Source of the DNA: Leucobacter chromiireducens subsp. solipictus
Lineage (GTDB): Bacteria; Actinomycetota; Actinomycetes; Actinomycetales; Microbacteriaceae
Direction: 5' to 3'
NCBI RefSeq assembly: GCF_016758195.1
Contig: NZ_QYAC01000001.1
Span: forward strand, 1 to 64,000
Length of the DNA stretch: 64,000 nucleotides
Shown here: in pieces, positions 43,772 to 53,825 of the stretch
How positions within the stretch are numbered: position 1 is the first letter of the stretch
How the letters are laid out: the number at the start of each line of letters is the position of its first letter
The notes under the pieces: model-generated
Database searches by the model: none
What the model saw: only the letters and a program-made list of their open reading frames with translations
Told to the model about the DNA's origin: nothing
Program-made: the position numbers and the translations under genes

Positions 43772-45004
43772 ATGGCTCAGGGACAGTCGAACGCCGCGGG
43801 CCGCGCCACGGGCCAGGCGCGTATCAGCCTCGGCGCGGTGCTGCGCCCCGGCAACGACCGCACGGTGATCGCCCTGTACGCGATCACGCTGCTGCTCGTT
43901 GGCTTCGGGTTGATCATGGTGCTGTCCTCATCGTCGATCACGTCGTACCTCGATGACCAGGGCTTCTTCGGCGGGTTCTGGAAGCAGGCGACGTTTGCGC
44001 TGATCGGCCTGCCGCTGATGCTCATCGCGGCGGCACTTCCCATCGCCTTCTGGAAACGCTGGGCGTGGTACCTGCTCGGGCTCGGCATTCTGCTGCAGTT
44101 GCTCGTGTTCACCCCGCTCGGCATCGAGGTCTACGGCAACCGGAACTGGATCCAGATCGGCAGCTTCGGCGCGCAACCGTCGGAGGCGTTGAAGCTCGCG
44201 CTGGTCGTGTGGATCGGCGCGGTGCTGCAGCGGAAGGAGCCGCTCCTCGGCCAGATGAAGCACGAGTTCATTCCCGTGATCTTCCCCGGCGCGATCCTCG
44301 CGCTCGGCGTGGTCCTCGCCGGGCGCGATCTCGGCACGGTGCTGATCATGGCGGCGATGGTGTTCGGCGCGATGTACTTCGGCGGGGTGAGCGGGAAGAC
44401 GCTGGGTGTGACCGCCGCGGGCGGCCTGCTCGCGGTCGCGTTCTTCGTGCTCACGAGCCAGAACCGCATGGACCGGTTGTTCGGCCATGCCGCGGGGAAC
44501 GACGACTACAGCGGCCTCGGCTGGCAGCCGCTCCACGGCCTGTGGGCGCTCGCCGGGGGCGGCCTGTTCGGCGTGGGCCTCGGCGGTTCGAAGGCCAAGT
44601 GGTCGTGGCTGCCCGCCGCCGACAACGACTACATCTTCGCGATCATCGGGGAGGAGCTCGGCCTCATTGGCGCGCTGCTCGTGATCGCCCTGTTTGTCGC
44701 GCTGACCGTGGTGATGCTGCGGATCATCTCCCGGGCGCGGGATCGCTTCGGGAAGGCCGTGGTGGGCGGGATCCTCGTCTGGATCGTGGGCCAGGCCTTC
44801 GTGAACATCGGCGTGGTGATCGGGGTGCTGCCCGTGCTCGGCGTGCCCCTGCCGCTCATCAGCGCGGGCGGCACGGCCCTGATTGCCTGTCTCGCTGCGA
44901 TCGGCGTCGTGGTGTCGATCGCGCGCGACGGGGCCCAATACCAAGAGGAGCTGGCCGCAGCTGGCACCGAATCGACTGACCAGAGGAGACCGCGAACGCG
45001 ATGA
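43772..45004 (+). CDS. ftsW: SEDS glycosyltransferase FtsW
   Basis: 410 aa polytopic peptidoglycan polymerase of the divisome, partner of FtsI. About ten membrane helices; SEDS motifs GNRNWIQIGSFGAQPSEALK, AGRDLGTVLI and the C-terminal PLPLISAGGTALI are present. ATG 43772 lies 5 nt after murD. Stop overlaps the murG start (ATGA). Confidence 0.94.
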   Translation: MAQGQSNAAGRATGQARISLGAVLRPGNDRTVIALYAITLLLVGFGLIMVLSSSSITSYLDDQGFFGGFWKQATFALIGLPLMLIAAALPIAFWKRWAWYLLGLGILLQLLVFTPLGIEVYGNRNWIQIGSFGAQPSEALKLALVVWIGAVLQRKEPLLGQMKHEFIPVIFPGAILALGVVLAGRDLGTVLIMAAMVFGAMYFGGVSGKTLGVTAAGGLLAVAFFVLTSQNRMDRLFGHAAGNDDYSGLGWQPLHGLWALAGGGLFGVGLGGSKAKWSWLPAADNDYIFAIIGEELGLIGALLVIALFVALTVVMLRIISRARDRFGKAVVGGILVWIVGQAFVNIGVVIGVLPVLGVPLPLISAGGTALIACLAAIGVVVSIARDGAQYQEELAAAGTESTDQRRPRTR

Positions 45005-46077
45005 CCAGCTACCTGCTCGCCGGCGGAGGCACGGCCGGACACGTCAACCCCCTGCTCGCGCTCGCGGACCTCATCCGCGCCACCGAACCCGATGCACAGA
45101 TCCTCGTGCTCGGGACGCGTGAGGGGCTGGAGGCGCGGCTCGTACCCGAGCGGGGCTATGAGCTCGCGTTCATCGAGCGCCTGCCGTTCCCGCGCCGGCC
45201 GAACGCGGCAGCGCTGAAGTTTCCCGCGCGCTACGCGCGGGCCGTGAAGACGGTCCGCGAGCTGATCCGCACGCACCGCGTCGACGTGGTGGTGGGCTTC
45301 GGCGGGTACGCGTCGGCACCCGCCTACCGGGCGGGCGCCAAGGAGGGCGTCCCGGTGGTGGTGCACGAGGCGAACGCCCGGCCGGGCATGGCGAACAAGC
45401 TGGGTGCCCGCAGCACCACCCACGTGGGGGTCACCTTCCCCGGGACCCCGATCCGGCACGCCCACGTCACGGGCATGCCGCTGCGGCCCGAGATCACGGG
45501 CCTCGACCGCGCGGCGATGCGCGAGCCCGCACGCGAGCACTTCGGCCTCGATCCCGAGCGCCGCACGCTGCTGGTGACCGGCGGTTCGCTGGGTGCCCGC
45601 GCGATCAACAGGGGCATTTCCGGTTCCGCCGCGGAGATCGTCGCCGCGGGCGTGCAGGTGCTGCATGTCTGGGGTGGACTCACCGAGATCGAGGATCCGG
45701 GCGTGCCGGGCTACCACGTGATTCCGTACTGTGACCGCATGGATCTCGCGTTCGCGGCCTGCGATCTCGCGGTGTCTCGCGCCGGATCGACAACGGTGAG
45801 CGAACTGTCCGGGCTCGGTATTCCTGCCGTGTTCGTCCCGTACGCGGTGGGCAACGGCGAACAGCGCTTCAACGCGGCGAGCGTGGTTGAGGCCGGGGGA
45901 GCGCTGCTCGTCGAGGACGCCGAACTCACGCACGCCTGGGTCACCGGGACGCTCCTGCCGCTGCTGGCCGACGACGAGCGGCTGGCCGCGATGTCGGTGC
46001 GCGCGCGGAGCGCCGGCCGCCTCGACGGCACGGAACGCCTGTTCGATCTCGTGCGCGAGGCGCTCGCGAGCGCCTGA
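45001..46077 (+). CDS. murG: Lipid II synthase MurG
   Basis: 358 aa peripheral membrane GT28 glycosyltransferase adding GlcNAc to lipid I. N-terminal acceptor loop GGGTAGHVNPLLALAD, VVGFGGYASAPAY, and donor-site GGSLGARAINRG and SRAGSTTVSELSGLGIPAVFVP. After it, the usual murG-murC continuity is broken by an MFS gene. Confidence 0.96.
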   Translation: MTSYLLAGGGTAGHVNPLLALADLIRATEPDAQILVLGTREGLEARLVPERGYELAFIERLPFPRRPNAAALKFPARYARAVKTVRELIRTHRVDVVVGFGGYASAPAYRAGAKEGVPVVVHEANARPGMANKLGARSTTHVGVTFPGTPIRHAHVTGMPLRPEITGLDRAAMREPAREHFGLDPERRTLLVTGGSLGARAINRGISGSAAEIVAAGVQVLHVWGGLTEIEDPGVPGYHVIPYCDRMDLAFAACDLAVSRAGSTTVSELSGLGIPAVFVPYAVGNGEQRFNAASVVEAGGALLVEDAELTHAWVTGTLLPLLADDERLAAMSVRARSAGRLDGTERLFDLVREALASA

Positions 46078-46104
46078 GCGCGTGGGCCCCGCGACGCAGG
46101 GGGA

Positions 46105-46110
46105 TAGACT
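46105..46110 (+). promoter_or_regulatory. -10 element after murG
   Basis: TAGACT, 7 nt before ATG 46118 of a 13-codon ORF. It gives the MFS-murC-ftsQ part of the cluster a possible promoter of its own. No good -35. Confidence 0.4.
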
Positions 46111-46117
46111 CTGAACC

Positions 46118-46159
46118 ATGTCGGGCACGCTTCTCCTTCACCGCCGCGACGGGGTCTAA
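46118..46159 (+). CDS. Putative 13-aa leaderless upstream ORF
   Basis: ATG, 12 further sense codons (SGTLLLHRRDGV) and TAA, beginning 7 nt after a TAGACT hexamer and ending 67 nt before the MFS start. It sits where a transcription-attenuation leader peptide would, but no terminator/antiterminator pair is obvious. It may be chance. Confidence 0.3.
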   Translation: MSGTLLLHRRDGV

Positions 46160-46226
46160 GCTGACCGGCACCCCGTCCGCGGAGGTGCTGGTGCGCCGGT
46201 TTCCCGTTTCGGCACTCGGAGACCCC

Positions 46227-47510
46227 ATGAAGATTCCCTCTCGCCTGTGGGCGATGCTCGCCACGATGGTGTGTGCCCAGGCGGCGACCACGGTCGTCAC
46301 CGCGGCACCCGCGTTCCTGATCCCGTTTCTGCACGAGCGGGCGGGGCTCAGTTTCGCGGAGGCCGGCCTCCTCGCCGGCGCGCCGAATCTCGGACTCGTC
46401 GCCTCGCTCGTGCTGTGGGGCGCGGCCACGGACCGCTGGGGCGAGCGCCGGGTGCTGCTCATCGGGCTCGGCCTCACAACGCTCGCGGTGGGCGGCAGCG
46501 TCGTCCTCGCCACGGGCGGGCAGGACGGCTCGGATCGGCTGTGGCCGCTGGCGATCGTACTCGGGGTGAGCGGCGCGCTCGCCGGCTGCACCAATAGCGC
46601 GAGCGGTCGCCTGATCGCGGGCTGGTTCCCGGCCGAACGCCGCGGCCTCGCCATGGGGATCCGGCAGACCTGTCAACCGCTCGGTATGGCGGTTGCCGCG
46701 CTCGCTGTGCCCCCGCTCGCCGCTGCCGGAGGCGTCCCGCTCGCGCTCGCGCTGGGCGGTGCGTTGACCCTCGCAAGCCTCATTGCGTGCGCGATCGTGG
46801 TGCGGGATCCGGCACGCACGGCGCGTTCCGGCGCGGGAGCCGGCACGGCGGCCGTCGAGAACCCCTACCGCGGGAGTGCCGACCTCGTGCGGATCCACGC
46901 CGTCTCCATGTTGCTCGTGATTCCGCAGTTCGCGCTGTCCACCTTCGGCCTCGTGTGGTTCACGGTGGGCTTTGGCTGGGACCCGCTCACCGCGGGCGCG
47001 CTGGTCGCCGGTGCACAGTTTGCGGGTGCGGGCGGGCGGATCCTGGTGGGGGTCTGGAGCGACCGGGTCCACTCGCGGCTCCGCCCGCTGCGCCAGATCG
47101 CCGTCGCGGGCGTCGTGGTGCTGCTCGCCGCCGCCGCGTGCGGCTGGGCCGAATGGGGGATCGCCGCGGCGGCGGTGTACGTGCTCGCGAGCTGCGTCAG
47201 CGTCGCCGACAACGGGCTCGCCTTCACCGCGGTCGCGGAGATTGCGGGTCCCGCGTGGGCGGGGCGCGCGCTCGGCCTGCAGAACACCGGCCAGTTCCTG
47301 GCCGCCGCGGCGGTGGGGCCCGGCGTGGGGCTGCTGATCGGGACGCTCGGTATCCCGACGGCCCTCGCGCTCACCGCCCTCGCGCCGGTGCTCGCGGTCC
47401 CGCTGATCCCGCGCGAGCGCGTCGCACACCCGGCTTCGGGGGAGCGCGCGATACGCTTGAGTGCTGACGCGCCGAGCGTCCCCGACCGTCTTCCCAAGGA
47501 GCACCGATGA
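46227..47510 (+). CDS. MFS transporter inside the dcw cluster
   Basis: 427 aa major facilitator with about 12 membrane helices. The loop 2-3 motif is seen as [16 protein letters not shown] and its second-half counterpart as [33 protein letters not shown] belongs to helix 5 region. Substrate is not predictable. ATG 46227 has GGAG 5 nt upstream; GTG 46191 with GGAGG is an alternative that adds 12 residues. Its stop overlaps the murC ATG (ATGA), so it is translated with murC. This gene is not part of the standard cluster. Confidence 0.85.
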   Translation: MKIPSRLWAMLATMVCAQAATTVVTAAPAFLIPFLHERAGLSFAEAGLLAGAPNLGLVASLVLWGAATDRWGERRVLLIGLGLTTLAVGGSVVLATGGQDGSDRLWPLAIVLGVSGALAGCTNSASGRLIAGWFPAERRGLAMGIRQTCQPLGMAVAALAVPPLAAAGGVPLALALGGALTLASLIACAIVVRDPARTARSGAGAGTAAVENPYRGSADLVRIHAVSMLLVIPQFALSTFGLVWFTVGFGWDPLTAGALVAGAQFAGAGGRILVGVWSDRVHSRLRPLRQIAVAGVVVLLAAAACGWAEWGIAAAAVYVLASCVSVADNGLAFTAVAEIAGPAWAGRALGLQNTGQFLAAAAVGPGVGLLIGTLGIPTALALTALAPVLAVPLIPRERVAHPASGERAIRLSADAPSVPDRLPKEHR

Positions 47511-48934
47511 TCTATCCCGACCTCGAACTGGAGATCCCCGCCGAGCTGGGCCGCGTGCACTTCGTGGGCATCGGTGGCTCTGGGATGAGCGGGATCGCGC
47601 GCATGATGCACCAGGCCGGCGTGCGCGTGACGGGATCCGACCGCAGCGCGAACTACTCCACCGCGGCGCTTGAGGAACTCGGGATCTCCGTCGCGATCGG
47701 TCACGATGCCGAGAACGTGGGCGACGCGGACACGCTCGTGGTCACGGGTGCGCTGTGGCAGGACAACCCCGAGTACCAGCGGGCGCTCGCGACGGGCATG
47801 CCCGTGTTGCACCGCTCGCAGGCCCTCGCGTGGCTGGCCCGCGGGAAGCGGGTCGTCTCGATCGCAGGGGCGCACGGGAAGACCACCTCCACGGGCATGG
47901 TCGTGACGGGCCTGCTCGGTGTCGGTGCCGATCCCTCGTTTGTGAACGGTGGCATCATCGAGTCGCTCGGCGTGAGCTCCGGGCCGGGCACGGACGAGCT
48001 GTTTGTGATCGAGGCGGACGAGTCGGACAAATCCTTCCTGCTGTACGACACGGCCGTCGCGTTGATCACCAACGTCGACCCCGAGCACCTCGATTTCTAC
48101 GGCTCGCGTGAGGCCTTCATGCAGGCGTTTGTCGATTTCGCGCGCGGCGCGCGCGAGCTGGTGGTCATCTCCGCCGACGATCCGGGGGCCCTCGAGGTGC
48201 TCGCGGCGCTGCGCGCGGAAACCGGCGACGCCGGCCCCGCGATCCGGACATTCGGCGAGGCCGCCGACGCGGACGTACGGATTCTCTCGATCGATGATTC
48301 CGGTCCGGTCCGGTTCACCGTGGAGATCGACGGTGCCCGATTCGACGCCCAGCTGTCCGTGTACGGCCGGCATAATGCGGTCAACGCGGTGGGCTCGCTC
48401 GCCGTCCTCACCGGGCTCGGCTTCGCGCCGGGGGAGGCGTTGGCCGCGATCGCCGAGTTCGGTGGAACCAAGCGCCGCTTCGAGTTCCACGCCGAGGTCG
48501 GCGGGGTCCGCGTCTACGACGACTACGCGCACCACCCGACGGAGGTCGCGGCGCTCCTCGAGTCCGCACGCGCCGTCGTGGGAGAGGGCCGCTTGATCGC
48601 GATCCACCAGCCTCACCTCTACAGCCGCACGAGCATGTTCCACCGCGAGTTCGCGGAGGCGCTCGAGTCCGGTGCCGACCACACGGTCGTGCTCGCCGTC
48701 GACGGCGCTCGCGAGGACCCGGTGCCCGAGGTCACGGGGGCGCTCGTCTCGAACGACTTTGTGGACGCCAGCCGGGTGGCGTACCGTCCGGAGTGGCAGG
48801 ACGCCGCCGAGTACCTTGCTGAGTTTGCGCAGCCCGGCGATGTGATGGTGACGATGAGCTGCGGGACCGTGTATCGCATCATTCCGCAGGTGGTTGAGGC
48901 TCTGCGCGGTCGGTTCGAGGCCGCGGCACAGTGA
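47507..48934 (+). CDS. murC: UDP-MurNAc:L-alanine ligase MurC
   Basis: 475 aa Mur ligase starting the peptide stem. N-terminal [18 protein letters not shown] (UDP-MurNAc binding), ATP site [23 protein letters not shown] and [14 protein letters not shown]. Translation is coupled to the MFS gene before it and to ftsQ after it (GTGA). Confidence 0.96.
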   Translation: MIYPDLELEIPAELGRVHFVGIGGSGMSGIARMMHQAGVRVTGSDRSANYSTAALEELGISVAIGHDAENVGDADTLVVTGALWQDNPEYQRALATGMPVLHRSQALAWLARGKRVVSIAGAHGKTTSTGMVVTGLLGVGADPSFVNGGIIESLGVSSGPGTDELFVIEADESDKSFLLYDTAVALITNVDPEHLDFYGSREAFMQAFVDFARGARELVVISADDPGALEVLAALRAETGDAGPAIRTFGEAADADVRILSIDDSGPVRFTVEIDGARFDAQLSVYGRHNAVNAVGSLAVLTGLGFAPGEALAAIAEFGGTKRRFEFHAEVGGVRVYDDYAHHPTEVAALLESARAVVGEGRLIAIHQPHLYSRTSMFHREFAEALESGADHTVVLAVDGAREDPVPEVTGALVSNDFVDASRVAYRPEWQDAAEYLAEFAQPGDVMVTMSCGTVYRIIPQVVEALRGRFEAAAQ

Positions 48935-50130
48935 AGCGGCCGAGCGGGTTCGATCGGGGGCCGGAACGCCCCGAATCGAGCGCGCCCGGAACCGACGCGG
49001 AGCGTGACACCGGGGATGTGACGCCGCCGCTGACCGGCGTCGATGCCCCAGGGCCGGGCGCCGGGGCACGGCTCATGGACCGCCTGCGCTCGCGCACCGC
49101 ACGCGAGGCGGTCGCGCAGCCGGCGGAAGACGCGAGTGACGGCCCCGCTCCGGCGCAGGATCCCGCTCCGGCGCAGGGTCCCGCTCCGGCCCAGGATTTC
49201 GCTCCGGCGCAGGATCTCGCGCCGACGATTGATCTTTCGGCGGTGCGTGAGACGCGCGACGCCGAGGACCGCTCCGGAGGGTCCGAGCTCGCGCTCGATG
49301 AGCCCGAGCGGCCTGCAGGATCCGCGGTGTCCCGGTGGCGCGCCGCCCGCGAGGCGGACCCGGTCCGGGCGGCGGAGCGGCGGGTGCGTCAGGCAGGGAA
49401 GCAGCGCAAGGCGCGTATTCGGCGTGAGCGTCAGCGCTTTACGCTGCACGCGCGCCGCCGCCGGCGCGTCTGGTGGATCGCGCTCGGCGCCGTGGCCACG
49501 CTCGCGCTGTTCGTCGTCGTCGGAGCGTTCACCCCACTGATGGCGGTGCGCGAGGTGCAGCTCGTCGGGGCGTCGAGCGTCGACGAGGCCGCCGTGGCGG
49601 AGGCGCTCTCCCGCTTCGAGGGGGTGCCGCTCGCGCTCGTGGACGACGCCGATGTGCATCGGGCGCTCGAACCGTTCCCGCTGATCCAGCGCTACGCCGT
49701 GGAGCGGACGCCGCCGCACACGATGACCGTGCGGATCGAGGAGCGCGTCCCCGTCATTTCGCTGCCCGCCGAGGGTGGCATCGGCCAGTACGACGCCGCG
49801 GGGGTGCTGCTCGGCGTGCAGGAGGCCGCACCGGCTGGCGTGCCGCTCGGCGCGGAAGCGGTGACGGATCTGTCGTCCGCGGCGTTCCAGTCCGCCGCGC
49901 GTGCCTTGCGCGACATGCCCGCGGAGCTGCGCGCGCTCATCGTGAGCGTGAGCGCCACGAGCGGCCAGGACGTGACGTTTGTGCTCACGAACGGCATCGA
50001 GGTGCTCTGGGGCGATGCGGAGCAGACCAAGCGCAAGGCGCTGGTGCTGAGTTCGATGCTGGGTTCCCTCGGCGACCACCCGGTCGAACACGTGGACGTC
50101 TCCTCCTCGGAAGCTCCTGTTTTCCGCTAG
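48931..50130 (+). CDS. ftsQ: Division protein FtsQ
   Basis: 399 aa bitopic divisome protein. A long (~175 residue) Pro/Ala-rich cytoplasmic part contains four copies of a six-residue unit (APAQDP-like). Membrane helix about residues 178-203 ([18 protein letters not shown]), then a POTRA domain ([21 protein letters not shown]) and the FtsQ/DivIB beta domain ([19 protein letters not shown]). It links FtsL/FtsI-FtsW assembly to the ring. Confidence 0.93.
   Translation: MKRPSGFDRGPERPESSAPGTDAERDTGDVTPPLTGVDAPGPGAGARLMDRLRSRTAREAVAQPAEDASDGPAPAQDPAPAQGPAPAQDFAPAQDLAPTIDLSAVRETRDAEDRSGGSELALDEPERPAGSAVSRWRAAREADPVRAAERRVRQAGKQRKARIRRERQRFTLHARRRRRVWWIALGAVATLALFVVVGAFTPLMAVREVQLVGASSVDEAAVAEALSRFEGVPLALVDDADVHRALEPFPLIQRYAVERTPPHTMTVRIEERVPVISLPAEGGIGQYDAAGVLLGVQEAAPAGVPLGAEAVTDLSSAAFQSAARALRDMPAELRALIVSVSATSGQDVTFVLTNGIEVLWGDAEQTKRKALVLSSMLGSLGDHPVEHVDVSSSEAPVFR
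49144..49215 (+). repeat. Four in-frame 18-bp repeats in ftsQ
   Basis: Units CCCGCTCCGGCGCAGGAT and variants at 49144, 49162, 49180 and 49198, encoding the cytoplasmic linker [18 protein letters not shown]. In frame, so copy number can vary without breaking the gene. Confidence 0.85.
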
Positions 50131-50168
50131 TTCCCGCGTGTCTGCCGCGGCGAGCCCGGCTCGGGCCG

Positions 50169-50174
50169 TAGCGT
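50169..50174 (+). promoter_or_regulatory. -10-like element upstream of ftsZ
   Basis: TAGCGT in the 120-bp ftsQ-ftsZ gap, predicting a leader of about 70 nt. The -35 is weak. Downstream in the leader lies the GTATT/AATAC dyad (50189-50202). Confidence 0.35.
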
Positions 50175-50207
50175 GGGGTGCAGAAACGTATTCGGCAATA
50201 CTAACTT

Positions 50208-50228
50208 TGAACTTCAGCTAGAGGTTGA
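50208..50228 (+). promoter_or_regulatory. Dyad upstream of ftsZ, candidate FtsR site
   Basis: TGAACTTC (50208-50215) and GAGGTTGA (50221-50228) form an imperfect inverted repeat (6 of 8). The second arm reads TCAACCT on the minus strand, the same half-site as in the candidate operator behind the ftsR-like gene. FtsR activates ftsZ in Corynebacterium, so this is a reasonable but unproven target. Confidence 0.4.
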
Positions 50229-50250
50229 GGGTTACGGGCGGAGGATCCAG

Positions 50251-51492
50251 GTGTCAGGGAACCAGAACTACCTCGCGGTAATCAAGGTCGTCGGAGTGGG
50301 CGGCGGCGGCGTGAACGCCGTCAACCGAATGATCGAACTCGGCCTCCGCGGTGTCGAATTCATCTCCGTCAACACGGACGCGCAGGCGCTGCTGCTCAGC
50401 GACGCCGACGTGAAGCTCGACATCGGCCGTGAACTGACCCGCGGGCTCGGCGCCGGTGCCGACCCCGAGGTGGGCCGACGCGCCGCCGAGGACCACGCCG
50501 AGGAGATCGAAGAGGCGCTGACCGGCGCCGACATGGTCTTCGTGACCGCGGGCGAGGGTGGCGGCACCGGCACCGGTGCGGCCCCGGTTGTCGCGCGCAT
50601 CGCGAAGTCGATCGGCGCCCTGACCATCGGCGTCGTGACGCGCCCGTTCAGCTTCGAGGGGAAGCGCCGTGCCGCGCAGGCCGACTCGGGCATCAACACC
50701 CTGCGCGAGGCCGTGGACACCCTCATCGTGGTCCCGAACGACCGCCTCCTCGACATCAGCGAGCCGGGGATCAGCATGATCGAGGCCTTCGCCGCCGCCG
50801 ACCAGGTGCTGCTCGCCGGCGTCTCCGGGATCACGGACCTCATCACGACCCCCGGCCTCATCAACCTCGACTTCGCCGACGTGAAATCCGTGATGCAGGG
50901 CGCGGGTGCCGCGCTCATGGGCATCGGTTCCGCGCGCGGCGCGGACCGCGCGATCAAGGCCGCGGAGCTCGCGGTCGCCTCGCCGCTGCTCGAGGCCTCG
51001 GTCGAGGGTGCCCACGGGGTGCTGCTGTCGATCCAGGGCTCCTCGAACCTCGCGCTGAGCGAGATCTACGAGGCGTCCACGCTCGTGCAGGACGTGGTTC
51101 ACCCGGAGGCCAACATCATCTTCGGTACCGTTATCGACGACACCCTCGGCGACGAGGTGCGCGTGACGGTGATCGCCGCCGGCTTCGACGCCGATCAGGC
51201 CGCTGCGGCCCCGAGCCCCGAGCGCGGTCGCCGCGGCAGCCATGTCGAAAGCCTCGACGAGGTGCCGAACGGCCGCACGGTGGGCGCGACGGCGGAGGCC
51301 ACCGGCCTCGGCTTCCCCGGGTTCAACGCGGTCACCGCGGAGAAGCCGGCGGGCGCGACGGAGCCGGCACCCGCCACCGGGCAGTTCGGTGAGGTCATTG
51401 CGCACCCGCCGGTGGAAGCGCAGCTCAAGGATCCGGCGTTCGATGGCGATGATGACGGCGACGATCTCGACATTCCCGAGTTCCTGAAGTAA
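50251..51492 (+). CDS. ftsZ: Cell division GTPase FtsZ
   Basis: 413 aa tubulin-like GTPase forming the Z ring. N-terminal [15 protein letters not shown], tubulin signature G103-GGTGTG-109, and [12 protein letters not shown] variable Ala/Gly/Pro linker from ~residue 312 leads to the conserved C-terminal peptide [10 protein letters not shown] that binds SepF, whose gene is two genes on. GTG 50251 follows CGGAGGA; the open frame upstream covers the promoter region and is not coding. Confidence 0.97.
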   Translation: MSGNQNYLAVIKVVGVGGGGVNAVNRMIELGLRGVEFISVNTDAQALLLSDADVKLDIGRELTRGLGAGADPEVGRRAAEDHAEEIEEALTGADMVFVTAGEGGGTGTGAAPVVARIAKSIGALTIGVVTRPFSFEGKRRAAQADSGINTLREAVDTLIVVPNDRLLDISEPGISMIEAFAAADQVLLAGVSGITDLITTPGLINLDFADVKSVMQGAGAALMGIGSARGADRAIKAAELAVASPLLEASVEGAHGVLLSIQGSSNLALSEIYEASTLVQDVVHPEANIIFGTVIDDTLGDEVRVTVIAAGFDADQAAAAPSPERGRRGSHVESLDEVPNGRTVGATAEATGLGFPGFNAVTAEKPAGATEPAPATGQFGEVIAHPPVEAQLKDPAFDGDDDGDDLDIPEFLK

Positions 51493-51497
51493 TCATC

Positions 51498-52190
51498 GTG
51501 GCGCAGCAGGAATGGAGCGATCCCGGCCTGAGTGACCGCCTCGACGCGGTGCAGGCAGGGGTCGCCGACGCGTGCCGCGCGGCTGGCCGGCCGCGCGAGG
51601 ACGTGACGCTGATCGTCGTCACGAAGTTCCACCCGCCCGAGCTCGTTCGCGCGCTCGCCGGGCTGGGCGTGCGCGACGTCGGGGAAAATCGACACCAGGA
51701 GGCGCAGGCCAAGGCGGAAGCCCTCAGCGACCTCGATCTGCACTGGCACTTCATCGGCCAGCTCCAGACGAAGAAGGCGCGTCAGGCCGCGCGCTACGCG
51801 CGATCGATTCACTCGATCGACCGACCGCGGCTTGTCGACGCGCTGACAGATCTTGAGCGGCCGATCGATGTGTTTCTCCAGGTCAATATGACCGACGATC
51901 CCGGCCGCGGGGGAGTCGCGCCCGCAGAGCTTGAGGCGCTGGCCGAACACGCCCTCGAGAATCCGTCGCTCACGCTTCGCGGAATCATGGCGGTGGCCCC
52001 GCTGGACGAGGCACCCGCACAGGCCTTCGCCCGCCTCTCGGACTACTCGGCGCGCGTCCGCGCCGTCGCGCCTGACGCCACCGCGATCTCTGCGGGAATG
52101 ACGCACGACTACGTCGAGGCCATCGCCGCGGGTGCGACACACCTGCGAATCGGCAGCGCAATCACCGGCAATCGGCCCGACCCCCGATAG
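51498..52190 (+). CDS. YggS-family PLP homeostasis protein
   Basis: 230 aa fold-type III pyridoxal-phosphate protein. PLP lysine in LIVVTKFHPPELVR (about residue 39), ENRHQEAQAK, WHFIGQLQTKKAR, and C-terminal SAGMTHDYVEAIAAGATHLRIG. It keeps free PLP in balance and is usually encoded between ftsZ and sepF in Gram-positives, as here. It starts 5 nt after the ftsZ stop. Confidence 0.93.
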   Translation: MAQQEWSDPGLSDRLDAVQAGVADACRAAGRPREDVTLIVVTKFHPPELVRALAGLGVRDVGENRHQEAQAKAEALSDLDLHWHFIGQLQTKKARQAARYARSIHSIDRPRLVDALTDLERPIDVFLQVNMTDDPGRGGVAPAELEALAEHALENPSLTLRGIMAVAPLDEAPAQAFARLSDYSARVRAVAPDATAISAGMTHDYVEAIAAGATHLRIGSAITGNRPDPR

Positions 52191-52220
52191 TCTCGAACCA
52201 CCGCACCGTTGGGAGAGAAA

Positions 52221-52733
52221 ATGAGCAACCCGCTGAAGAAGACCATGGTGTTCCTCGGCCTCGCCGAAGAAGAGCTCGAGGAGCAGGCCGCCGCGACGCA
52301 GCCGGCCCCCGCCCCTCGCGCGACCCCCGCAGCCGCCGCCTCGGCTCCGGCCGCCGCGAAGCCGGAGCCTGCGCGGCCCGCCGCGCAGCGTGCTGCCGTG
52401 ACGCCGCTGCGACGAGTCACGCCCACGAAGCCGGCCGCTGCGCAGCCGCTCAACGAGATCCTGACGGTGCATCCGACGGAGTACCGGGACGCCAAGATTG
52501 TCGCCGAGAGCTTCCGTGACGGAGTTCCCGTGATCATTAACCTCTCGCGCATGGACGAGGCCGATGCGAAGCGGCTCATCGACTTTGCGAGCGGCCTGTC
52601 GATGGGCCTGCACGGCCGGATCGAACGGGTGACGAGCAAGGTGTTCCTGTTGTCGCCGGAGCACATTGAGGTCGCCGGGGACGACTCGCGGGCGAACGAC
52701 AGCGGTTCATTCTTCGTCTCTCCCACGGCGTAA
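52221..52733 (+). CDS. sepF: Cell division protein SepF
   Basis: 170 aa membrane-tethering partner of FtsZ. An N-terminal amphipathic helix ([17 protein letters not shown]) precedes an Ala/Pro-rich linker and the SepF core ([40 protein letters not shown]). In actinobacteria it replaces FtsA/ZipA as the ring's membrane anchor. ATG 52221 has GGGAGAG 7 nt upstream. Confidence 0.95.
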   Translation: MSNPLKKTMVFLGLAEEELEEQAAATQPAPAPRATPAAAASAPAAAKPEPARPAAQRAAVTPLRRVTPTKPAAAQPLNEILTVHPTEYRDAKIVAESFRDGVPVIINLSRMDEADAKRLIDFASGLSMGLHGRIERVTSKVFLLSPEHIEVAGDDSRANDSGSFFVSPTA

Positions 52734-52736
52734 CCG

Positions 52737-53030
52737 GTGGAGTTTGTACTGATCATTGGGACCATTCTGAAGGTGGTCCTCCGGATCTACACCCTGGTCC
52801 TCTGGGTGCGATTCGTGCTCGACTGGATCACGGTGCTGAACCGAAACTTCCGCCCTCGGGGCGGACTCGCGCTGGCCATTGAACTGGTCTATACCGTGAC
52901 GGATCCGCCGATTCGGATGTTCCGGAAGCTCCTGCCTCCGATCCGTCTCGGGCAGGTCTCCCTGGACCTCGGCTGGATGCTCGCAATGCTCTCCTGCTGG
53001 ATCCTGATTGCAATTATTCCCGGGTGGTAA
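52737..53030 (+). CDS. YggT/YlmG-family membrane protein
   Basis: 97 aa with two membrane helices at the ends and the family block RFVLDWITVLNRNF, then TDPPIRMFRKLLPPIRLG. Usually encoded between sepF and divIVA; role linked to division and membrane organisation but not defined. GTG 52737 begins 3 nt after the sepF stop. Confidence 0.9.
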   Translation: MEFVLIIGTILKVVLRIYTLVLWVRFVLDWITVLNRNFRPRGGLALAIELVYTVTDPPIRMFRKLLPPIRLGQVSLDLGWMLAMLSCWILIAIIPGW

Positions 53031-53041
53031 CGCGTCAGTTC

Positions 53042-53070
53042 TGCAAGAACACGGCATTATTTGCTAGCGT
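53042..53070 (+). promoter_or_regulatory. divIVA promoter
   Basis: TGCAAG (53042-53047), 17-bp spacer, TAGCGT (53065-53070), leader about 66 nt. The leader holds a direct repeat AGACCACGT (53077-53085 and 53104-53112) and the dyad GACCAC/GTGGTC (53105-53120) just before the ribosome-binding region. Confidence 0.5.
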
Positions 53071-53142
53071 GGAACTAGACCACGTGCTTGTGAGCGTTGT
53101 CACAGACCACGTCAGTGGTCCCGAAGCGAAAGAGACGTAACG

Positions 53143-53817
53143 ATGGCCCTGACTCCCGAAGACGTCGTGAACCAGAAGTTCACGATCACCAAGTTCCGCG
53201 ACGGCTACGATCTGGACCAGGTCGACGACTTTCTCGACACCATCGTCGAGGTGCTCCGCGAGCACGAAGAAGAGAAGTCCGGCCTGCAGGCGCAGATCGA
53301 CGAGCTGACCGCGAAGCTTGCGGCCTGTGAGGCAGGGAAGGGCGAGGACACGGCGGGCGCCGCGTCCGAACAGACCATCGTGGTTGAGGCACCCGCCCCC
53401 GCACCGGTGGAGACGCCGGCACCGGCGGCCCCGGTTGCCGCTCCGGCCGGCGCGACGCAGCCCGACGCCGTGAAGTCGAGCGCCATGCTGCAGCTCGCAC
53501 TCGAGCTGCACGACAAGCACGTCCACGAGGGTGAGACCACCCGTGACCAGCTGATCTCCGACGCCGAGGCGAAGCGCGACCAGATGATCCAGGACGCCGA
53601 GCGCACCGCGAAGCAGCTCGTTGAGGAAGCCCAGCAGCAGCGCGCGGACGAACTGCGCGAGCTCGGCGAAGAGCGCGGCGATCTCCAGTTCAAGATCAAG
53701 GACCTGCGCCAGTTCGAGAGCGAGTACCGCTCCACGCTTCGCTCCTACATCCAGTCGCAGCTGCGCGGCCTCGACGGCTCGCCCGAGCCCGCCGGTGCCC
53801 CTGACGGCCTGCAGTAG
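53143..53817 (+). CDS. divIVA: Polar growth protein DivIVA/Wag31
   Basis: 224 aa coiled-coil protein marking cell poles and septa in actinobacteria. The N-terminal membrane-binding domain reads LTPEDVVNQKFTITKFRDGYD and DQVDDFLDTIVEVLREHEEE; a Pro/Ala/Val linker (~75-110) leads to a long coiled coil (~115-205). It has its own promoter. In mycobacteria Wag31 is phosphorylated by PknA/B; whether the PknL-like kinase here acts on it is unknown. Confidence 0.95.
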   Translation: MALTPEDVVNQKFTITKFRDGYDLDQVDDFLDTIVEVLREHEEEKSGLQAQIDELTAKLAACEAGKGEDTAGAASEQTIVVEAPAPAPVETPAPAAPVAAPAGATQPDAVKSSAMLQLALELHDKHVHEGETTRDQLISDAEAKRDQMIQDAERTAKQLVEEAQQQRADELRELGEERGDLQFKIKDLRQFESEYRSTLRSYIQSQLRGLDGSPEPAGAPDGLQ

Positions 53818-53825
53818 CGCGGAGC

